Of a stretch of 64,000 nt of DNA, positions 25,421-37,952 are shown in pieces. Position numbers and translations under genes: made by a program. The number at the start of each line of letters is the position of its first letter. Position 1 is the first letter of the stretch. The stretch lies in contig JARHVA010000640.1 in NCBI GenBank assembly GCA_037957365.1, positions 677,001 through 741,000 on the forward strand, given 5' to 3'. The notes below the pieces were generated by a model. It worked only from the letters and a program-made list of their open reading frames with translations. It was not told where the DNA came from and made no database searches. The stretch comes from Torreya grandis. Its lineage: Eukaryota > Streptophyta > Pinopsida > Cupressales > Taxaceae.

Positions 25421-28400
25421 TATTATTACCAAATATTTCACCTTAGAGGATGGTGTTTGATCCTCCTCCATATTTTGGAAATATGGGAATATTTATAGGT
25501 ATGTGGGTTTACCTATAGTAGAAGTAGAACTCTAGATTTAAGGGCTAGCTCCCTAAATTTGCCTTGAGGTGCTTATCACTTATCTAATTTATTGTTTCAA
25601 AAGAGATATAATTTTTCATGAAATTAAAATAATCTAATGGGGTGATACACTAAAATTATTTACAAAATGATATCATACTTATTTCACAAAGAAACAAGAC
25701 CTACAAACTAGCTTCAAAGTCCTACGAGGTTCCAACATAAGTGCTTCAATATATAAGTGATATGCATGAGAGAACATAAGGTAAGTGAGATAGAGGGAAG
25801 ATTTCACACTCTAATAAAAAATTTACCCTTAAAAATATCATAGAACATTAGCTAAACTCTATATAACCTATTAGAATAGGAACACTTACGTAAACATGAG
25901 AGGATAAGGAGAAACAAGGATAGAATATTATCACTTAACATCACCATACACTACTTTGCACACTTGGAAAAAATTTATAAAATCAAAAATAGATTTTAAT
26001 TTATTGTTCAAATGAAAAGTACAATTTCAAAACCAATAGGGCTTCACCATACATGGTGTGGTATTAGTCTAAAAGAGCTAAAATGGCCACTACTTATAGA
26101 ATTTGAGAGAGGAGAGAAGAGAATGAAGTCCAAGAATCACAATAACATGTGTCAAACTGACAAAAGGAGTTAAATATGTAGGAGAAAGGATATGGACTAG
26201 ACCATACAAGGTCTACTTGGATAAATGTCCCTAAAAACATGAAACTCATAAAATGTTGTGTAGGATTATTCATTTCCTTGCCTAAAAACTACCTTCATCA
26301 TTTAGCCTCCTTCGAATGCTCCATAGTAGATTAGGGAAATATTATATTATTTAAATAAGAGTTAGGGGTTATAAAAAATATCCAAAATGAATTAGAGGTG
26401 TCCCTAATCATCAAGATTCTTTTGGAAATGAGTTATCATTGCTTGTAGTCCAAATAACACTTCTTTCACTCACCCTTCACACCTGGCACCAAATTTATCT
26501 TTTGTTTTCTATTAAAATACATGAATAGGAGTGTGTGACACTTTTTAGGAGCCCTAATTCCTTTAGATACATAAATAATAAATTTAAATGCCACCCACTT
26601 GGAATTTACACCTTCTCACTTGCTTATTCACTATGCTAGTTTTGACTCATTGAGATGAAGGTGTTAATATAGGAAATTTTAAGATTTGATAATAAAAAAG
26701 AGAGTATTATAGGTTATATTAAGTCCCAATATATCTCTGAAAGTGAATTTAATCTCTTTTAACCCTTCCATACCTACACAACACTCCAAACTATCAATAA
26801 AATCCATTTTCCACATTATTCATATAACTAGGGTGAATTTCAAATAGATGGTAAGTATCCCTAGGGAGTAATTTGAAATATAAAATCACTTCCAAATCCA
26901 TTATATTACTCCTATATGCCTCTCCTTATTCATTTTCCTAATCAGGTCCTTAGCAAGGGTTTGAGAGGGTTTTTGGTGGTTTTTACCCTTAAGGTTTGTT
27001 CATAAAAATTTGACATTGGAAACCTAAAATTTTTCCATAATAAAGTTATTTGGGACATTTTATAACATATAATATCTCCTTTATCTCCCATTATAATCCT
27101 CCATGTAGGTGTGAGATCTCAAACTTACCTTCTCGAGCTCCTTTCTCCATTCTGTCTAGGCCTAAATTGGCTTGAGACAAAATATGTCTTCTCTATGGAT
27201 TATTTTACATTAAAAAATAATTTAAAACACATAATATCCCATAAAATAGGTTTTAAAATTCATTATAATTTTCATCTAGTGTCAAAAGTGATAGCAAACC
27301 CCCTTGAGGCTTTTAGGCTTAAACTAAACCAAGTAGGTCTGCCTACATAACTATGAGTTTAGATCATCACATGGAGATTATAAAACCTATTAAAGATATT
27401 TAGTGTTGTTATATGCCTCATACAACTTTATACATCTCCATGGAATTTTATACAAGTTTTCAACACCTTTCCTTGCCATTTGCTTGGTAAGCCTACAGGT
27501 TTCAACACTTTGGGAGTGCCCACTGTCTGAGATAGAACAAAGGAAACTTACCATATTGACCCAAACCAAATGATGGTATAAGGGGTTTAATTATGTCCTA
27601 GAGGAAATATTTTTTATAAAAAAATCTTGGTTACGTCAATAGGTTTGTCAAACACCATGAAACCCTTAAGTTAGGCTTCTTGAACCTTGACTATGTAGGC
27701 TTTTTACATGGACTATAGGTTGCTCTTATAAGAACCCTTTCATGCCCTATTTATACTATATGAGGATATCAAAAGACTATTATAACCATGTTTAAGGTGA
27801 TTAAAACATACTTAACACCTAAACCTTGCTAAATACTTCAACATACCCCTTGTTCTTGACTAGACAAAATTACAGGTTGATTATATTTTCTTGCTTTGAA
27901 AGAGACCCTTGTAGGTTTATAAAGCATAGTTAGACCTTGAACGCAATTCCTAAAGGAATTATTAGATACTTAAATTTCCATTTTATAATTAAAATTAATT
28001 TTTTCTCATCATATTCATGCTAACACATACTCCAAATCACTTGTTCTAGCTCACTGTCATGTCATAGTCAGCTATAGTTGACTATCTTGGAGCAAAAAGG
28101 GAGTCATGTAGGTGTGTTTCATCTATTGAACTTTATCCTATTGATATAATACCATTTTGAATTTGTAAAAGTCATTTAATAATCATTATAACTTTTCAAA
28201 TCATGAATTTACCATGCTAACCTCAAGACAATCATGTTTTATGGCATTGGTGTACTAAAGTCAACTATAGTTGACCATCTTGGAGAGGAAAAAAGGGTCC
28301 TGTATATGTATATAAACTATTGAAACTTGTGACACACCTCATGGAATTTCCTTGAAGTCTTGGAACCAAATATAATTGACAAGTTCTCATGACTTATAGG

Positions 28401-30428
28401 GTTCTAGTTCTCCAAGGTATATGTCATGGTTTGTGAATGCCTATAGTTAGGTTGTAGGTGGATACTCTAAAGGCAAGGCACCTATAGATGGTGATGCAAG
28501 TCATAAACTTGTACTTTAATCCCTTATTGATGACCTTTTTAATCATTATTTTTCCCATTAATTTAATGGAATCACTAATCATGGTGAAATGCTCCCACAC
28601 TATTACTTTGGATTGTAAGCCACTTGAAAGTTCAAATCCTATAGAAAACACTAAAAAGTTATAGTGAATAAAATGCCAAGACTAGAGGCCTCTAAACATT
28701 ATGTTATTTTAGTCAAACACCCACTCTATTTTGAAAGGTTATACCCCTATATGAAGGATATAATATAGATGCATTCAACTTCATCAAGACTCCATACCAC
28801 ATCATCATTTGGTAACACTAAAAGTGGTTAAGGCTCTATTTTGGATCTTTAAGGAATTTGATCCCTAAAACTCATTTTTTCATGTGGACACAACTCATTA
28901 TATTTTCATACCATTATATGGTTTCAAACATGATCCTTATGATAGTTTCCAACTCCACAAACTTCATTAAGGTCTCAAAAATTATCAAATTCCTTCATAC
29001 AACACTTTTAGTCCTCTGTTAGGGGCCACCTGTAGGTGGACATCTCAGTATACAGGTAGTGGACATGAGTTATTAATAATGTGCATGGTTATGTTTTACA
29101 TCTAGTCTCAAACCTTCTCAAAAGAACTCAAGTTTATTCTCTTTACCTTGAACGTCTTGAAACATGTTTTATTACTTCCATTCCAACATCCTCAATCTCC
29201 TATAGGTGTACACTAATGGTGTATGATTGTGCATATATAAAAATTGACTATAAAAATACCTTATGTTCCATTTAGAGGGATCGGCTGGCTAGATCATGTT
29301 ACAAAAAGGTATTCATCAACTTTAACTCTTTATTACACTTCCATGACCATGCTTAGGACCTCACACACCATGACTATAAGTGAAAGTAAGTAGAGAGTTG
29401 ATTGTGTACTATGTTTTTTGACTAAAATTCCATGAATGCTAACCATTGAGACTAAAATTGTAAGTATAGAAGATAAATAATACATTAGAGACATGAAAAA
29501 AAAATACCTCACATTGATTTGAAACCATTGCAGAGAAAGAAACCTTATAAAATTGGTGAAACTTAACTGTTAGTCCACTAGTGACATCAACCTACAACTT
29601 GAACTATTTGGCTCATGAAACAAACTCCAAACATGTAAAACAAGATGAAAAACATGAAAGGTGGAATTAAACATCCTTTATAATTAATTTTAATAATTGA
29701 ATTATATAGACCTACTCATACAATAATAAAACCTACAAGGTGTGGGGATTAACAAGCAAAATAAGATAATCAACTTATTAAGAATGGTTCTTAAAGTATA
29801 GGCAAAAATTCTTCAAACTCCAAGCATAAAACTGAATTAGACCAAGTGTACTATCTACTACCAAGAGAATTTAACCTAGAAGTCCTCTTATTGGTCATAC
29901 CATCAAAAGACTTATTGACCAATTTTGTATGCCTAATGGAATGATGGAGAATAGAAATGGTTTTGGCCCATTTTTGCACTTTAAATTCATATAAATCATG
30001 GAAATGGATTTAAGAAATCTAAAATGTCACTGCATAAGCTTTTCCCATGTGTTAGTCTCCCCCATAGACCATATAATTTCTAAAACTCCCTTTTTTCAAT
30101 TGTTTTCTTGATTTTTAGCTAGAAACCTACAAGTTTCAATTAGGGATGACATTATTGACAAGTAATATGACATATTAGACATTTAAATAGAGATTATAAC
30201 ACTTATACACCTTTAAAAATTGTACCACCTTCATTTATGACCCATATATGACCTCTAAGTGACACAAAATGACACAAGGACTAAATTGGACCATGATAAA
30301 GCTAATAACATATTAAATGACATCAAATAATATCATGACTCATCCTATAACATGATAATATGTACTTATATGAATTTTTGTATTATAGGGGGTTGACTTA
30401 TTTTGACTTGTGGTTAAAATAGTCAATA
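25421..30428 (-). repeat. 5' LTR (about 5 kb) of the gag-protease element
   Basis: This is the partner of 16857-21832. It contains about three diverged modules of roughly 200 bp (near 27870, 28070 and 28260), each with a (T/C)TGTAGGTGTG-like start and a GTCA(G/A)CTATAGTTGAC dyad. GTCAACTATAGTTGAC at 28260-28275 is a perfect 16-bp palindrome. It has no coding sequence. Promoter and terminator signals should lie within it but cannot be assigned by eye. Confidence 0.8.
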
Positions 30429-30433
30429 GTAAC
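30429..30433. other. Target-site duplication, right copy (GTAAC)
   Basis: It pairs with GTAAT at 16852-16856. The gag reading QALDWLLKL ends just to its right on the + strand map. Confidence 0.6.
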
Positions 30434-31667
30434 TTAAGGAGCCAGTCTAAAGCTTGTCCTACTAAACTTCATAGAAACAAGAGAAGCAAATAAATGTTGT
30501 TATAAGTTACCTCTTGATATAATAAAAAAAATGCTTTAACATATTCATGAAATTCACCTTTCCCTTTGTATTTTTCAAATTTGGGTGGCTCAAAATGAGG
30601 CAAAACCGGGACTTGAAGAATACTCAAATCAAACAGATATGGACTTATCTTGTCAAATTTGTATTTCTTAAATAGGTTTCCCATCTCCAATCACAACACA
30701 ATTTATTTCATGGAATTTCATTCTTGCATGTTTGGTGTATTGGTAGGTGGAATATAATTTTGTTGGGGTGGTATGTGCCCTTATTACATTGATTTGTTAG
30801 AGATATAAACCCTCTAATATGTAACCTTATTTTGATTTACTCCTTGAGTCGAGTAGGTAGGCCACTGATTCTTGGGTTGATAAAAATTCATAAAATCTAC
30901 CACTTTGAATTGTAAGTGATTTGTTGATTTTGGGGAGTCTGTGGTCAATTCACTAAAGGACATATTGGTTAAGGGGAACTTTCCAAAGTGTTATGAATAA
31001 TTTCCTCAATACATACCATGTGTTTCATTCCTTGATTCTATGAAGGAATATAAGGCTATTGATGATTGAAAAATGTATGCTTTGTGTATAGAGAATCATG
31101 TTGTGAGACCTCTTGAGGCTTGTTTTTTTTACTTGAAACACCATGATCTATCATAGATGTGTTCTCAACTAAAACATGTTGTTTTTGTTCTACTACATTC
31201 TCTTGTTCTTTGGAAGTGTTATTATGTATTGAAGTGGCAGCTAAAGAGTCAGTCAAGTCTATGATAAGATGGTCTATGTATCATTGACTTATCTTCTTGA
31301 TATTGGTGGCAGGATCATGATCATTATGTGTTGAATATATGAGTATTTCCTTCCCTTTGTTAGAAGAAGCAATATTGGATTTTGCAATATGGGTGAGGGA
31401 TTATTCTCTCTATTGCTTTTCTACCCTAACCAAGGTATGTAATTATTCCTTAATAATTTTTTATGGCAATCTAACACCTAATTCAATCAACTTTAGGAGA
31501 GATTCATCCTTGTCTTATAAGGGTTGATGTTTAAAATAGTCTTCTTCAGATCCTATAGTCATTAGAATGTCTTCAAACACCATGGAATTATCTTGTCCAT
31601 CATAAAAATGCTCTTCCTCATAAATAAGGTCATAAGAGACCCCATGATAAGTATACCTTAGTGTCAT
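30434..31667 (-). pseudogene. Gag, N-terminal part, of the Tat-like element
   Basis: The likely start is the ATG at 31667, opening MTLRYTYHGVSYDLIYEEEHF, because coherent protein runs on from it for about 200 codons with only a few stops. A charged, Gln/Lys-rich segment follows (31056-31256: SKEQENVVEQKQHVLVENTS...), and near 30640-30550 VPVLPHFEPPKFEKYKGKGEFHEYVKAFF is the entry to the gag domain. The reading ends in SLVGQALDWLLKL at the inserted element. Its continuation is at 16851 and below. Stops at likely Trp and Gln codons show it is dead. Confidence 0.75.
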
Positions 31668-34154
31668 GTTTAAAATGTTGTTCTCTACATTTTATAAGAT
31701 TCAATTTTTTTTTGAAAATGTTAACAAGGTGTGCTTTGATTTATTCAAATAAGAGATAAGGTAAAAAGAGACTATAATAAAATAAGTGGCATAGTACCAC
31801 ATAATTAGAAGAAATGGTCATGAATTTACTCAACTCTTCAAATCAGAAGAGGCTATGATAACTTTGAAACCTAAAGTGTAAGATAACGTAATAAACTTAG
31901 GTCAAAGATATGTCAATATCATAAAATCTAGATACAACTATGATGAGTTATGACTATAAAATCATAAGAGGTTATTTCCTATTAGTAAGATAACAATGCG
32001 AACTAAGAATCTTAAGACATGAAAACACACAAAAACTCCTAATTATAAATTTAGAACCACACAGGTAGCACAACGTCACCACATGGTAATATGATTTATA
32101 ATGGTTATAGGAATTAGAGAATGAGTGAACACAAGATACCCTAAGTCTATATAATAGCCTTCAATCCAAATGGGAAATCATAACCAAGTTAACTCAAACT
32201 AAGTAAAAATAACAAACTGATTAAAACTTTGGCCTACAACTTAAAAAGGTGAGATTTAGAATTTTAATTTAAAATGAAAGACTTGAATATTTTTAGAAAA
32301 ATGGTCTAGAATCAAATAGATAACATAACAAAATTGTTTAGGAAGGACAAACACTATATTTCAAATGATGGTTTGAACAAGGAAAAAATAGGTTTTGATT
32401 TGGTTAGCGTAAAACCTCCTTGTTCAAATAAAATGATGGATAATAAAGGTGTTTGGTTGTGACGTGTTTTGGTTTTCAAACAAGTTTTAGGCTTGAAAAG
32501 ACCAAGCAAATAAAGGATAAAATGATAAAATACAACTAAATATAATGTCCAAAGTCCTAAAATTGATAAGGTTGCATTATGTCATTGAATTTCATCTATA
32601 TTCATGATCTTAAGAGGATTTTAAGTGTTAATCCAAAAATAAAATCACTTGAATAAGTAAGTTTTTTATACTCCCCTTAACTCAAGATATTATACAATGA
32701 TATGGAGCTTCAGGCTACTCACCCTACATCAACAATATATTCGTGGCAAGTGGGTTTATTCTAAAATTAAATTTGTGTATGTCTATATGGTCTCAAGTGT
32801 GGATAAAATTAGAGATTCTTCATTTCAATTATATCTACATCAATTGGCTTATTTTGAAAATATTTTATCCTTTCCATAACTACTACATACATCACTTGCT
32901 CAGTGTAGTATGATGTTTGAATTACCCCTATAGTCTAAGTTGTATAACCACTAATAGAGTTTGCTTAACCTCTAAAGAAAACATCCTAGTGGGTTACCCT
33001 TGATTTTTATACCCTAGTATGGAATGGGGTTGAAATATGAATTTTTGGGTCAGTACTTCCCTATAGGACCTGTGATAAAGCTATGAACTCTAGTCATAAG
33101 CTAAGTTGCATTAAAAAAATGACAAAGTGAAAAGACTTTAAGGTCATGTTTAGATCACCCAAACCATATTGATTTGAGGATATCCTTAAAAATATTCTTT
33201 TCATACCTTTAGATAAGACATAAATGCAAAGAAAGAACTTTTGGTCACTTGAGTTCCCTACAGGGGATGGGGGGAACATACATGCCTTTAATCATTTTAT
33301 GAAAAACAAATAATTTTGAAAGATCTAGAATAAAACAAAACACTCTTAAGAGTATGTAATATAAGTGAGTGTTTATTTTAATGCACCAAAGTGAAGTGTT
33401 TATGAAATTTGGCTCCTTGGCCTTAGTTGAAAATTTTTGTGAAAGAAACTTTCACAAACAACTATGCATAGAACACCTAGATTCATTTTAAGCACCAAAT
33501 AAAAGTATTCAATACTTAACTTTTCAAATTTGTGCCTTTTTATAGCTTGTGACCTATAATTTTTATAGGGTTTATATCTACCTTGAATCCTAAATATAAA
33601 TGAGAAAACAAGATTTTAAAACTTGATCTTGAGTCTCTATTTTTTTATTACAAAGACTGACATCAATCCATGTAAGGATCGATGTCAGTTACAAGAAAAT
33701 TGATGTCAGTCAATTTAAGAAAGATAAATGATAGTTGAATAGAATCAATGTAATTTACCTATAAAAACTTAGGATAAACATAATGATCTTCATGAAAAAT
33801 ATGGCTATCAAAATAATTATAAAAACTTGAAAGGTCACTGGATTTTATAAAACAAAGGTTGGACAAAGAATATACAAGCTATAAAATAGAGAAAAAAATC
33901 CAAAAAACTTAAAAAAAACTCAAAAACTAAGTTTTCTACTATGTTCTACACTTCACAAAGGGATTGATGTCAGTTAGAACATGATCAACATCAATTAGGG
34001 TAAATTGATGTCGGGCACTGCGTAAACTATGTGTCATCAAAAATAATAAAGGCACATTAAAAACAAAGATAAAAATTAAATTTTAGAGACTAATAAGCAT
34101 GTATTAGAATATCTAAGAGTTGTAAATTAGTCTCCTTGATTGTATGAAATGTGT
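31668..34154 (-). other. Leader (5' untranslated region) of the Tat-like element
   Basis: About 2.5 kb between the primer-binding site and gag has no recognised coding sequence. Long leaders are known in Tat-lineage elements. It holds a hairpin (33656-33689) and repeated TTGATGTCAG motifs, listed separately. Confidence 0.6.
33656..33689. repeat. 14-bp hairpin and repeated TTGATGTCAG motif in the leader
   Basis: ACTGACATCAATCC (33656-33669) and GGATCGATGTCAGT (33676-33689) pair with one mismatch around a 6-nt loop. Further copies of the arm, (A/T)TTGATGTCAG or TTGATGTCGGG, occur near 33700, 33964 and 34005. The copies are on both strands of the leader. Confidence 0.6.
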
Positions 34155-34174
34155 GGTCCCATTGGATGTGCCAA
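34155..34174 (-). promoter_or_regulatory. Primer-binding site of the Tat-like element
   Basis: The - strand reads TTGGCACATCCAATGGGACC directly after the LTR (which ends at 34177) with a 2-3 nt spacer. It has the required TGG start. Its similarity to the site at 25399-25417 suggests that both elements use the same or a similar tRNA. Confidence 0.55.
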
Positions 34175-34176
34175 GA

Positions 34177-35322
34177 TGTATACTAGGAATAGTGAGTTAG
34201 ATCATGCATTAGTCAAGTAAACTCAAATTAAGCATAAAAAACATAAATAAAAAATCCAACTCCCTCATGGGGTTTTTTAAGTGAAATCTAAGAGCTATTA
34301 AAAGAAGGAATATAATAACAAACCTTCCCAAGATCATCCCTCCTCCAAATGTGGCGCAAAAGTGTGATTTCCCCTAATTTGGTGCTCTAAGTCTTTGTCA
34401 ATGATGAGCGGTTTTATTTTCCATCATCTTAAATGTGCTAATGAAATATTCTCATGAAATTGATCAAATATGTGCCAATATCTGAAGCTATCCTATTATA
34501 AATTCAACATAATAAAATTACACAAAAATAGCTTTGAAGGATGATTAAGGACCCTTGTATTTATAGATTTTTGAAAATGATTAGAATCAACCATGACCAT
34601 CCATATTGAGATCAAAATGTGTGGTCATGGATCAATTAAATTTTGGAGGCTCAATCCATAAATATCCCCATTAATATTTGATATAAAATGGCATTAATGA
34701 TGTATGGGAGGGCTTAAACTAGACATTTATTCTATTTATGACTTATTGATGCCATCTTATTGATGATATCACCAGATGATGAAAATATTATAAAATAATT
34801 TCCAATTAATATATCTTTAATAAATTTCAAGGATTTTCCACTTAAGCTTTTAATTTGGTTTAATTTGCTTAAGTGAGTTTACTTAATTTTCTGTAATTCT
34901 TTGAAAATTGGCTGCTTAATTAATCAAACTAGTTGACATGTCAAGTTACTAAGTTATAATTTGACTAGAATATAATTAGAAGAAGGTATCCATTATACAT
35001 GGAGTAATACCCCATTTAGAGTATTGTGGATGTGAAATAACACATGAACATGGTGTGTACTTCTAAATTAAAAGAATTTAGTGGTCTAGAGCATCATTTT
35101 GCATGGTCATAATTTGATTCAAAATGATTTGGGAAAAACTAATAATCACATAAAATGCATTTTATCATTTAGGGATACATTATCCTAAATTATCACTTGT
35201 ATATGACAAGAACAAACCATTTAGCACGTTTTAGTGATTTTGGCCCAAATTATGTGTTAGTGAAATTTTTTGAATAAGATTGACAATGTCAACACAATGG
35301 TGATAGGAATTGTATGTCTACA
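34177..35322 (-). repeat. 5' LTR of the Tat-like element
   Basis: About 1.15 kb, with ends TGTATACTAGG...TGTCTACA on the + strand, giving TGTA...TACA inverted termini. It is the partner of 4866-6009. The adjacent primer-binding site identifies it as the 5' copy on the - strand. Confidence 0.8.
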
Positions 35323-37952
35323 ATTCAAAGATGTCAATTATTTATTTCATTTATAAAATTGATTAAGATGAGACCTATAATGTACACATTAAGACTAATA
35401 ACATCTAACATGGATGATGAAAACAATAATTTTTTTGAAAATCTACATGATGCATATCATATTGTAGGCCCAAAATCATGCACCCAATATTGTAATGTTT
35501 CTTGAAATATACTTACAAATAGTACATTAAGTGACCAAATAGGGAAAAAATGAATGCTTTCAAAAATAAGTCAAACACTTAATTTAAATAGAAAATATTA
35601 ATGAAAGCAATTTAAAGATGTGAAAGACTTAATGAACGTAATACTAATGAGTTATGGGAATTCTCTGGTGGACTTACATAAAAGGATAAGGCTATAGTCA
35701 ATACTCTCAAAGAGTTACTTTCTCAATTTTGGAGAGATAATATAATAGTTTCACCCAATGCAAGAAATCTAGTGAAAAGAAGACTTGGTTCTCGTAACTA
35801 TGAACCGTATTTGAAACACTTTTTGGATATAACTCAAACACAATTTTACTCTAAGTTTTTGGAAAAACATCCAAAAATTTCTATTTATCAAAGATATTTT
35901 GAGATGGCCAAACCTTTTTATGTAAAAATAAATCACATACGCACCACTTGTTATTTTAGGCAATATGTTGAATTTTAAATGCATGTTTTTTTCCATATTC
36001 ATTGTACTTTGTAGACTAACAAAATTTTACAAGAGTGTGGCATTAAATTTACACCAAAATCAACCAAGGAATTTATTCCAACTATTTCTTGAAAAATACT
36101 AGATGGATAGTTATTTTATAACAAATCATGTTTATATGGAAATTATAGCATTTGTGGTGGATTGCCAAAATTTAAAAAATGTATCCATGAGGAGAGTATA
36201 AGTGTAATTAGTCAAGAATTAGTTGGTTTAATAAAATATAATTAGTGAATTTTCAAGTAAAATGTGGAAAATAATCAAAAAGGTGTGATCTTTTTATACC
36301 TATTTTTGAATTTTTGGTCAAACTTAGGGAGAAAATTGTTTATGAGTATGCAAGGGAAACACACAGGGCTAGATGGTTGGATGAAAATTTAAATATAAGT
36401 AAGGATATATTCCTACTTGGTTAAATTTTTTTAGAAATTTAATTTACTAAAAATTACACATTCAAACCCCAAATAGAAGTTCAATTATAGTATTATAACT
36501 CATAACAAGTTGCCATATTCATGCATATACAATTCATAATACACTTGATAGTACATAGCAACAATAGAAAATAATAAAGGAGTACCATTTATATATCAAT
36601 GATGACTTATAATATTGTTTAGAGTATGTGTAAAGTTATTTTCAGAATTTATATGAATATTTGAGTTAGATGAACATTACTTTACATTTGGTCAGACAAT
36701 TACACATTACAATTCAAAAATGCATGAACTTTTTATTAGTTGAGTAATATGCATGTTACCACTAGATTATAAGACATTTGAATTTTAATTAAGGATGGAC
36801 ATGGAAAATGGTAGCATGATAATAATGGAGGATGTTTAAAATAGCTATTGCAATGTCAGAGTTAAAATTTGAAGAGGGTGTTGATTTGACAGATGTAAAA
36901 ACTGAAGTTGAATAGTGTAATGAGAACATGTGTCATGGTGCTCAACCAAATTCTACTATTCATAGACATTTATAGTTAATGGAGGAAGAACACTTGGTAA
37001 AGTATGAGGATTTTATGAATCTAATGGGTTCAAATGACCTTTTCTCATTTCGTATATCAAATACAAGTTTTTGGACTATTCATACAAGACACTTGGCATG
37101 TTTTTGTTCTACATGTGTGGACATTGTTTGTAATTATTATGAGTCACAAGAGTGGGTGGATGATTTGAGTTCCAAAACTCTAATTATAATCAACACATAT
37201 AAGGTTATAATAGTATTTTAACTTACAAATATGACATCATCATATGACTTTGACCATGTACATGATCTAGTGCAGTCAGGTAGAATATTTTTAATTATGT
37301 ACAATTTATTTTCATTATATATCTTCATAGTGTCATTAAAAATGTTTTTTTTATATAGGGAATTTTTTGTAGTTATTTCAAATGAGGAAAATTAAGAGGG
37401 AACTAATTACTACTATTATCGGTTTGTAGAGAGAGAAAAAGTGACTTCCCTAGTTATAGATGGATAAAATATTGATTATCCCACTGGGGTAGTGGAAATC
37501 ACTGAAACTTGGTTTCGATGATATCTTATAATTTTTTTACATAAATAGTTATTTGAAGAGTTTGAAACACATAGGAAGATATTACACTATTCAAATTTAA
37601 TTCTTGTAACAATATTCAATTGCAAAAATATTATGCGAGGCCATTAAAAATGAAACTATGGAAAGTTTGGAAGTCAAACCATGAAGCTATTCTTGATACT
37701 ATCAAGGTTAGAGCAGATCCTGGTAGTTCATTAGATTAAAATATGTAGGTATGTTAAATTTTCAAATCTATATGTAATCAATTTTACCGTAATTTTCTAG
37801 GTAGTACATATGAATTTCATTTTTATTTACTTACTGACAATTTTTTGTAGGTTAGTGGTGCCAGATAAGGTTCTACCTTCACATGGTTGGCATTGTCAAT
37901 AGATAATTATATATAATTCAAGCTAAGAGAAGCTAAAATTTTAACTACTTAG
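35323..37952 (+). pseudogene. Uncharacterised multi-exon gene, 3' part (continues 4190-4865)
   Basis: The + strand coding resumes at 35323. A well-preserved stretch (about 35690-35978) reads KELLSQFWRDNIIVSPNARN, RRLGSRNYEPYLKHFLDITQTQFYSKF and AKPFYVKINHIRTTCYFRQYVEF. Later parts include HLACFCSTCVDIVCNYYESQEW (about 37090-37150), DYPTGVVEIT and KYYARPLKMKLWKVWKSNHEAILDTIKVRADPGSS (about 37624-37725), and a last exon STFTWLALSIDNYI ending in TAG at 37950-37952. Two introns are visible: 37280-37358 (CAG|GTAGAA...TATATAG|GG) and 37749-37850 (TAG|GTATGT...TTTTTTGTAG|GT). Stops and frame shifts make it a pseudogene. I recall similar uncharacterised, multicopy plant proteins with a TCCCR-type Cys cluster, possibly transposon-derived. 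The function is unknown. Confidence 0.55.

Larger units (their letters stand above)
16857..30428 (-). mobile_element. Non-autonomous gypsy-type element with about 5 kb LTRs and only gag-protease
   Basis: Two direct repeats of about 5 kb (16857-21832 and 25421-30428) enclose 3.6 kb. The interior on the - strand holds a primer-binding site, a gag domain and a DSGAS protease, but no reverse transcriptase, RNase H or integrase, and too little room for them. The LTR termini read TATT...AATA on the + strand, not the usual TG...CA. The element sits inside the gag gene of the Tat-like element. Known relatives in organisation are gag-only LTR elements with long LTRs that borrow pol from a partner. Confidence 0.8.
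4866..35322 (-). mobile_element. Tat-like Ty3/gypsy LTR retrotransposon, 30.5 kb with nested insertions
   Basis: Two direct repeats of about 1.14 kb (4866-6009 and 34177-35322) bound a - strand element. Reading from the right: 5' LTR, primer-binding site, leader, gag, [inserted element 16857-30428], rest of gag, protease, long linker, reverse transcriptase with RNase H, [solo LTR 10772-11894], a second RNase H, integrase, a long 3' non-coding part, polypurine tract and 3' LTR. The second RNase H placed before integrase is the known mark of the Tat/Ogre/Retand lineage. Without the two inserts the element is about 15.8 kb. The candidate target duplication is weak: AGTTA at 4861-4865 against ATTCA at 35323-35327. 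All reading frames contain stops, so it is dead. Confidence 0.8.

Noticed and set aside
20100..30000. Possible host genes in the 5 kb repeats
   Set aside because: No open frame is shared by both copies and no protein motif is seen. The paired arrangement and the primer-binding site identify them as LTRs.
4861..35327. AGTTA / ATTCA as the target duplication of the Tat-like element
   Set aside because: Only three of five bases agree. The element boundaries rest on the LTR alignment, primer-binding site and polypurine tract, not on this pair.
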